From contig NC_059423.1 of the NCBI RefSeq assembly GCF_905220565.1, positions 1,732,001 through 1,796,000 on the forward strand: DNA of 64,000 bases, given 5' to 3'. Shown piece after piece: positions 46,201 through 55,200 of this stretch. Under the pieces are notes generated by a model. That model was not told the DNA's origin. It did no database searches and saw only the letters and a program-made list of their open reading frames with translations. The first letter of the stretch is position 1; each line of letters starts with the position of its first letter. This DNA comes from Melitaea cinxia. Lineage: Eukaryota; Arthropoda; Insecta; Lepidoptera; Nymphalidae. The position numbers and the translations under genes are program-made.

Positions 46201-49200
46201 TAGGAAATTCTAAACAATTTTTTTTAAATATCATATCAAAAATCGACCGTTCCAGCGGGGATCGAATCTGCATCTCCGACGAGACCGAATATAAAATCAT
46301 CATATCAAATATTTCGATCTAGTGGGTACATCGTTCCATAGCTTAATTGGCTAAAGAACCGGCACAGTAACACGGAGATGCAGGTTCGATCCCCGCTGAA
46401 GCGGTCGATTTTTGATATGATATTAAAAAAAATGTTTAGAATTACTTAATTATATTTACTTTTGGTAGCGCCAAAAGTATCATGTCTTTCAAAAATGTGA
46501 TTTTAGTTAAAACATTCTACTTAGTTGCTGTAATACATATAACCGTTTATTTTGTTCGTAGCCACATTACCTTACATAACACATCCATTGTTATTGTTCT
46601 GTCATTTATTTATTACTACATTTTTAGTACAAATTTTTAAGTACATCTTAGATCTGTCGAAATCTACTAACACTTTAAATCCCACTAAAGCCTAAATGTG
46701 TAATAGTTTTGCAAAAAATAGAACATTACATTTTTTAAAATTCTAACTCCATATCTATTTATTTTATTTATTTATTTAAGGTGAATTTACAGTTATAATA
46801 ATACACAATTATATAATTTTTTATTAATAATATTTTAATAATAATAAATTTGGCACAAAACCACAACCAATTACAAATTCACACAGATAGAATTATTATA
46901 TATTATTAATTATTAATATATTCTCTGTAATTATCGCAAAACATAAGCTTCACTTGTAATTGATACATGTATTTATAATAAGCATTCCTTAGGGCTAATG
47001 TCACTTTTTTCGTCTTCTGTAGAACATTTAAATTATGTATGTTAAAAGTGTGCTGTGTGGCTACGGCACCAAAGAATATAGCCACCCCTCTCTTCCCGTG
47101 GGTGTCGTAAGAGGCGATTAAGGGATAACAAGGTTCCACTACCACCTTGGAACTTAAGAAGCCGACCGATGGCGGGATATTCATCTAACCGCTGGCTTTG
47201 AAACACACAGGCCGAAGACGGGCAGCAGCGTGTTCGGTGCGGCAAAGCCAGCCCTGCGGTCACAACCTGCCTGCCCAGCGTGGTGATTATGGGCAACACA
47301 CATGAGTTCACGCATTTTTGGCGCGAACTTGTAGAGGCCTATGTCCAGCAGTGGACTGCAATAGGCTGGAATGATGATGATAATGATGACGATGTTAAAA
47401 GTACAATATTATTTAGTTCACAGAAACTCAAGAATCAATACTGCTCATCGTGTACAATCCTCTGAGCGTCAAAACATACTTCCACCTGCAACTACCAGCC
47501 ATTGCCTTGCATTACTCTATACGCGATTACAATGGTATGTGAAATTTTGATTAGATTATTAGATAAATAACATTGTCAACGTATCAAACAACTATCAAAT
47601 ATTTAATTGCAAACAATGGCATGACCGATGAAATTAAGAACTGCTAATAATTCAAATAATTTTGGTTTAGTTGGCAATAATATGCGTTTAGATGAGTAAA
47701 AACAGATTTTATATCGAATAAAGGTATTAACATATCCGCCAACCCGCATTGGAGCAGCGTGGTGGATTAAGCTTTGATCCTTTTCCTACATGGGGAAAGA
47801 GGCCTATGCCCAGTAGTGGGATATTTCAGGCTGAAGCGTAAAGGTATTAACAAGAAAGAACTAAAAAGGCTATATTATAAGAAATAGTGAAAGATAAAAT
47901 ACGTATAAACAAAAATACGAAATCCTTTTTTAGAAAAACCTTTTTTTGAAGTCGCTTAAAAATCCGTATAAGACGACTAAGCATGGAAAATGAAATAGAA
48001 TTGAATTTAACATCAACAGATGAAGAAGTGGAGTACCAACTGGTACCACTTCCGACAGCGGTCATCAACCTGCCAGGACGCACATCAAACAGTTTGCAAG
48101 AGCTATGTTTTGAAGCGGAAAATATACCGCCCCTTGGATTCACAGCTTTTTACATATCGCCCATACGAGACCAATTGGTAAGTTTATTTATGGTAATCAA
48201 AATTAAAATAATTGATAAACAAAACAAATCTGGAATATATATTTTTTTAGTATTAAAACCTTCTGTGGGCCTTAAGGAACATTCCAAAAAATAAGAAATT
48301 AGCCGAGTTGGTCGAACAATTCTTGAGTTACGCGCTTAGCAACATTCATTTTTATTTATATAGATTTATTATTAACTCGGAATAATTATGTTTGCTCGCA
48401 AACTAAAAAAAACCGACTTCAATTACATCGACGAGTGGTACAACGTAGATCGACGAAAAAATAGTCAAGTAACTACGCGTTATCACAGATTACTCAAAAA
48501 GTAGTTATCAGATTTCAATAAAATTTATATGTTTACAAACATCAGCTTTCGATTAAATTAAAAATTATTAAAATCGGTGTACACCCGGTAAGAAGTTATT
48601 GCGGATTTTCAAGAGTTTCACTCGAGTTCTCTGGGATACCTTCATCAGATCCTGGTTCCCTTATCATGGTACTAAACTAGGGATATCTCCTTTCCAACAA
48701 AAAAAAAAAAAAATTATCAAAATCGGTACATCCAGTAGAAAGTTATGCGGTATAATACAACGTAGGTCGACGAAAAAAGCGTCAAGTAAAAACGCATTAT
48801 TAGATATAACTCAAAAAGTGGTTGTTAGATCTCAAATAAATTTAAATGGGACCAATTGACACACACCACCTTTCGATTAAAAAAAAATTTGTCGAAATCA
48901 GTCCACACGGTCAAAAGTTCTGATGTAACATACATAAAAAAAATACAGTCGAATTGAGAACCTCCTCCTTTTTTGGAAGTCGGTTAAAAAATGTTTAATA
49001 AAGGAGCAGGAAGAATTATGATTACAATATTTCCAGAAGTTACAATTATAGACTTTGAAAAATGTTGTCATGCACTAAAACATTTTTTTCAGGCGGAGGG
49101 TCAGTTTAAGAAAACACAAAATCAAGAAACAGAACAAGAGATAGTAGCTACAATTTCTAATGAGGTATAATATTATAATTACTTACAAATCTAATATATA

Positions 49201-52200
49201 AAATTCTCGTGTCGCGGTGTTTGTAGTTAAACTCCTCCGAAACGGCTTGACCTTCTCATGAAACTTTGTGTGCATATTGGGTAGGTCTGAGAATCGAACA
49301 ACATCTATTTTCATACTCTTAAGCTATAAAGAGGGGTGGGGGGGATTAAGGGGCCTCTATAACATATATGACAAAACAACGTTTGCGGGGTTAGCTAGTA
49401 ATTATATACTGATATATTTTTATTGTAGTGTCCCTTAGTTCTAACGCCCCCCTAGAGCTTAGAATAGTAATTTTAATGGGAAGTTTAAAATACAAGACTT
49501 GGACCGATTGTACCGGATCTACTAATGCTATTTCAATAGCGATATTTTCTCAAAGTTTCAATATTATATTACAGTATATAAAAGTAGCAATAAATAAATC
49601 TACTGGTCTCCTGGAATCCATCCAACATATCGATGGTATAAAGATCCTCATCAGCCAGAACTGGTATTACTACAGCCAAGGTCAGCAGGTTCTGCAGTCT
49701 GGAGCGTACAGCTTTAGACCTGGCAAAGACAGGCCTACACCTGTAAGTTATCTGTACTAATTTGTTTTTGAAGCTTTTTAAGTAAAAACTTTGATCGTAT
49801 TTGACGAATTACTCTTGTGTAAGTTATCTAGAAGTAACATACATGACATATTTTATATATTTTCTTAGTAAAGTCTTAGAATTTAAGATATGCAGAAATT
49901 GGGGAAGGTCACTAGAGTCAATTTGAAGAGAAGGATTTTACAAACTACTTCTGCTTTGAAAAACCCTTGTTTAAATATTGTAGTATTATTAGTAGTATTA
50001 GCAGGCTTAAATCGTTAATTTACAAATTATTAATCCATAAAACTATTACAGTACTCAATATTACAAACTTGGTGGGTTTGGTTGGTAATTAGTAGATATT
50101 CTGTAATTGAAATAGTACGAGAATCTGAGATAGTAAGTGAAGGTTACCGATAATTAATTTTCGCTAATCTTTTTTAGGAAGGTTACCAAAAATTACTTTA
50201 TTAAAAATAAAAAATAAAATGTGTCCGTTTTGAAAAAAAAATTTCACAACCATAATTTCATATCACTAAACGAAAAATATTGTTCCAAAAAGACTTTTAG
50301 TATTAACTCATCATTTCTAAGGTTACCGATAAAGTCACTTACCACACCATACGAGGACCGTTGGTGAAGGAGATCAGACAAAGGTTCAGTGACTGGATCA
50401 CGCAGATCATCAGATTGTATCGAGGAGAGGAATTCGTTGAAGTTGAATGGATCATTGGACCAGTACCGATTGGGTAAAAAATTGGTGTCTTATCTATAAT
50501 TCTATACGAGATAATATTTATTTATTTATTTACTTATTTCTTTATTATACACCACAAATACATTAAAAGCAAAGGCTTTTATGGCTAGTTAATCATTTCT
50601 TCCAGACAACACCATAAGTGTAGTACACCTAGTGTTATTACAAAGAAAGATACCATTGTTTGTTAGTATGTAATGGCTGAACTCAAAAACTATTAGACTA
50701 CTTTTAAAAACTCCTAGAATTGAGCAGAAGAAGAACCTATTCAGGATTTTTCTGCAAAATTGTTAACAGATTTAATTTTCGAAAACTGCACTTAAAACAT
50801 TACTTCTATATTTCATTTTATTCAGAAACGACTTAGGAAAAGAAGTGGTGACCATCTTCAGTACTAACATCAGCAACAATGGCGTATTCTACACCGACTC
50901 CAATGGCAGACAAATGATGAAGAGAACTTGCTGGAACCTGACCACTAGTGAGTTTATCCCTTATACATGTGTAGGTTATCTACTATTCTACATTTTTATA
51001 TAGTGATAAGCTGGTTTTAATTATATTACCATAATATTAAAAATTGACAACTCAAAATAAAAAGTAATAATTGTGTTTGCTAGCAAACGAAAAAAAACTA
51101 CTTTAATTACGTCGACAAGTAATACAACATAATTAGGTGAAAATAGAATTATATATCTATAATAATATATATAAAAGCGAAAGGTCACTCACTCATCACG
51201 AAATCTCCGAAACTATAACACCTACAAACTTGAAATTTGGCAAGTAGGCTCCTTATAGAGCGTAGACATCCGCTAAGAACGGATTTTATGAAACTCGACC
51301 CCTAAGGGGGTAAAACGGGGGTTGCAAGTTTGTATGAAAGTCCTATGTTTTTGAAGTAAGAGACCTGAAATTTTAAATGTATGCTCTATAGATGATGAGA
51401 AGACGTTCAAATAATGTATCTTTAGAAATCAACCCCTTTTTGGGGTTAAAACGGGGGATGGTAGGTTGACTCCCTGATCACGAAATCTCCGAAACTATAA
51501 CACCTACAAACTTGAAATTTGGCAGGAAGGCTCCTTATAGGGCGTAAACATCCGCTAAGAACGAATTTTACGAAACTCGACCCCTAAGGGGGTAAAACGG
51601 GGGTTGGAAGTTTGTATGAAAGTCCTATGTTTTTGAAGTAAGAAACCTGAAATTTAAAATGTATACTCTATAGATGATGAAAAGGCGTCCAAATAATGTA
51701 TCTTTAGAATCAACCCCTTTTTGGGGTTAAAACGGGGGTAGGTAGGTTGAGTTACTGATCACGAAATCTCCGAAACTATAACACCTACAAACTTGAAATT
51801 TGGCAGGAAGGCTCCTTATAAGGCGTAAACCTTTGCTAAGAACGGATTTTACGAAACTCGACCCCTAAGGGGATAAAACGGGGGTTGGAAGTTTGTATGA
51901 AAGTCCTATGTTTTTGAAGTAAGAGACCTGAAATTTAAAATGTATACTCTATAGATGATGAAAAGGCGTCCAAATAATGTATCTTTAGAATCAACCCCTT
52001 TTTGGGGTTAAAAGGGGGGTAGGTAGGTTGACTCACTGATTACGAAATCTCCGAAACTATAACACCTACAAACTTGAAATTTGGCAAGAAGGCTCCTTAT
52101 AAGGCGTAAACATCCGTTAAGAACGGATTTTACGAAACTCGACCCCTAAGGGGGTAAAACGGGGGTTGGAAGTTTGTATGAAAGTCCTATGTTTTTGAAG

Positions 52201-55200
52201 TAAGAGACCTGAAATTTAAAATGTATACTCTATAGATGATGAAAAGGCGTCCAAATAATGTATCTTTAGAATCAACCCCTTTTTGGGGTTAAAACGGGGG
52301 ATGGTAGGTTGACTCACTGATCACGAAATCTCCGAAATTATAACACCTACAAACTTGAAATTTGGCAGGAAAGCTCCTTATAGGGCGTAAACATCCGCTA
52401 AGAACGGATTTTACGAAACTCGATCCCTAAGGGGGTAAAACGGGGGTTGGAAGTTTGTATGAAAGTCCTATGTTTTTGAAGTAAGAGACCTGAAATTTAA
52501 AATGCATGCTCTATAGATGATGAAAAGGCGTCCAAATAATGTATCTTTAGAAATCAACCCCTTTTTGGGGTTAAAACGGGGGTAGGTAGGTTGACTCACT
52601 GATCACGAAATCTCCGAAACAATAACAGCTACAAACTTGAAATTTGGCAGGAAGGCTCCTTATAGGGCGCAGAGATCCGCTAAGAACGGATTTTGCGAAA
52701 CTCGACCCCTAAGGGGGTAAAACGATGGTTGTAAGTTTGTATGAAAGTCCTATGTTTTAGAAGTAAAAGACTTGAAATTTAAAATGTATGCTCTATACAT
52801 AGCGAGAAGGTGTCCAAATAATGCACCGTAATCTATATATATAATAGAGAAAGGTCGCTGACTCACTCATCACGAGAACTTAATAACCGCTGGATGGTCC
52901 ATCCATCCAGGATGGACAAAGATGAAATTTGGCAGGGAGGTAGATTATAGTTAGTAGACGTCCACTAAGAACGGATTTTACAATATTCCACCGCTAAGGG
53001 GGTTTACTTGGGATCGATAGTTTGTATGAAACATATACAGCAGCTATAGGTTCGTCGATAGGTTATTTATACTGCAGCCTGAAAATAAAACTAAGAATGT
53101 GGTGTATAGAGAGGTTTTATAAAAACAACTATTAAATTATACTAAATTGTGCCTTTTAAAAAGTTACTCAGAGTAATAAGCATTTCAAGTGATTGAAATA
53201 AAAAAAAAATGCGTTAAACATCTTAATAGTAATGCATATCTTCATAACCACGCGGATGTAGTCGCGGGCAACAGTTAGTGTATTATAAAACAATGCCCCC
53301 AAAAGTGTATGTGATCGATTTCCTCAAAATCTACTGAACGGATTTTCATGCGATTTCACCAATGGAGAGAGGGCTTGGAGAAAGGTTTACGGAACGGCTA
53401 AGCCGATTTCGATAATAGTTTCACTGGAAGTTTGCCGGGAAAACTTTGTGACGCACTGATTTCTACGCGGGCGAAGCCGCGGGCACAGCTAGTATATATA
53501 TATGTACGGTGGAATTGAGTAACCGCTTCCTTTTTTGAAGTCGGTCGGTTGGAAAAATTGCACAACGTAACGATTATTTAAACTTTACACGTTTGACAGT
53601 TCGCAAGACAAGATAATACATACATGTAATTATTTAAATCAGGCCACCCACAAAAGAAACCGCTACCAGCTTGTCAATACCCAGTGACTTCAAGAATTTG
53701 CTTGCAAAGCTTGAACAGCAGCGCGGGTCTGTGCGTGCTGACAGACAGGGCGCAGGCGGCTACTTCTTATAACGATGGAGAAATAGAACTAATGGTATGA
53801 ATATTTATGTTATCTTGGAGAAAGAAAGATTTTGAAGGGGCAATATTTGATGATTATGTATCCTCCTCATTTTCAATTAAAACTAGATTTACGCGTTCAG
53901 ACAAACAAAGAAACAAACTCTTCAGCCTAATAATATTAGATAAATGTCTGATAAAATAAGTTATGTAGTGCCTTTCGTTTAAGACATTGCATCGCATCGC
54001 ATTCAGCCCTCAGAAGGATTGGGTCTGAATCCACCACGCTGCTCCACTGCGGGTTGGCGGTTAAGACATGAGCGATGCGAAAATATAGAAAATATAGTCT
54101 AAAATCTAGATTTAAAACTTGGTTGGATATGTTCTCTTCTACTCCTGCAATGTCCTATAGACGAAATAGATTTTTTTCGGTAAATACTTCTATTATGAGA
54201 CTTATATTTCAAATAGGGGAGCAGTTGGACTTTTTCTGAATTGTAAGATGGCGAATCTCTTTCCTTGCCATGTTTTTATTCACATCTGAGATTTTGAAAA
54301 CAAATTAGCTCATAATGTAATGTCCATTTTGCTATCTCATTTATAATGCGCTTATAAGCAATAGCTTATGAACGCATTTGATTCTATAGAATTACAATAA
54401 AAAAATAATGATCATGAAACAAATTATGATTAGGTGCACAGAAGACTACTAACAGATGATGGTTTTGGTCTGGAAGAGTCTCTGAACGAAGAAGCGTTTG
54501 GAGTAGGGCTGGTTGTGAGAGGAAAGCACAGAATATTCTTTGGCAATTATAAACAAGATGGTAAGTTGGAAATGTATTTAAAAAGGGTGATTTATTTTCA
54601 TTTTAAACTAAAATATTGTGGCTGTATTCCTATAGAAATACTACGTGCCAATTTGTTAAGATGAAGTAATTAAAGCTTCCAAGCAAAAGTTCTTTGTATA
54701 CCTTTATCCCACCTCGTTTCAATGACCAGATTTTTATGTATTCTGCAAAGATGTCAATGTTATGAGCATATAATAGTTTTGAAAATATGTAACTCTATGG
54801 CAAATAGACGGACAGAAAGTTAAATCCCATTAATAGTGCTGGCAATTGAACCAAAGGCCTCTTTCCCCATGTAGAAGAAGGATCAGAGCTTAATCCACCA
54901 CGCTGCTGCAATGCGGGTTGGCGGATATATTCCCTGCCATGAGTAACGATTGCTTTCAGGTTTACATAATAACAACTGGGTCCGATAGCTTAAAGTGCTC
55001 TTCGAAACATTGTGAGGAGACCCACGAGGACTAACAACCAGAACGAAATAAAAAATTTTATATATATTTATAACACAAATATGCACTCTGAGCGGGAATC
55101 GAACCCGCGACAGTTCGTGTTTAGGCCCCGCCGACACGGCAATGGCACCATTACACCAGAGCGGTCGGTTATATCAAGCTTAATAGTATCGAAATTAGAA

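Noticed and set aside
47983..48019. Starting exon 15 at the ATG of MENEIELN
   Set aside because: Would need a non-matching splice phase or a weak GTGAAA donor for exon 14; acceptor CAACAG at 48019 matches phase and family spacing.
51190..52830. CRISPR-like array
   Set aside because: 281-bp units without distinct spacers, in an insect intron; ordinary tandem duplication.
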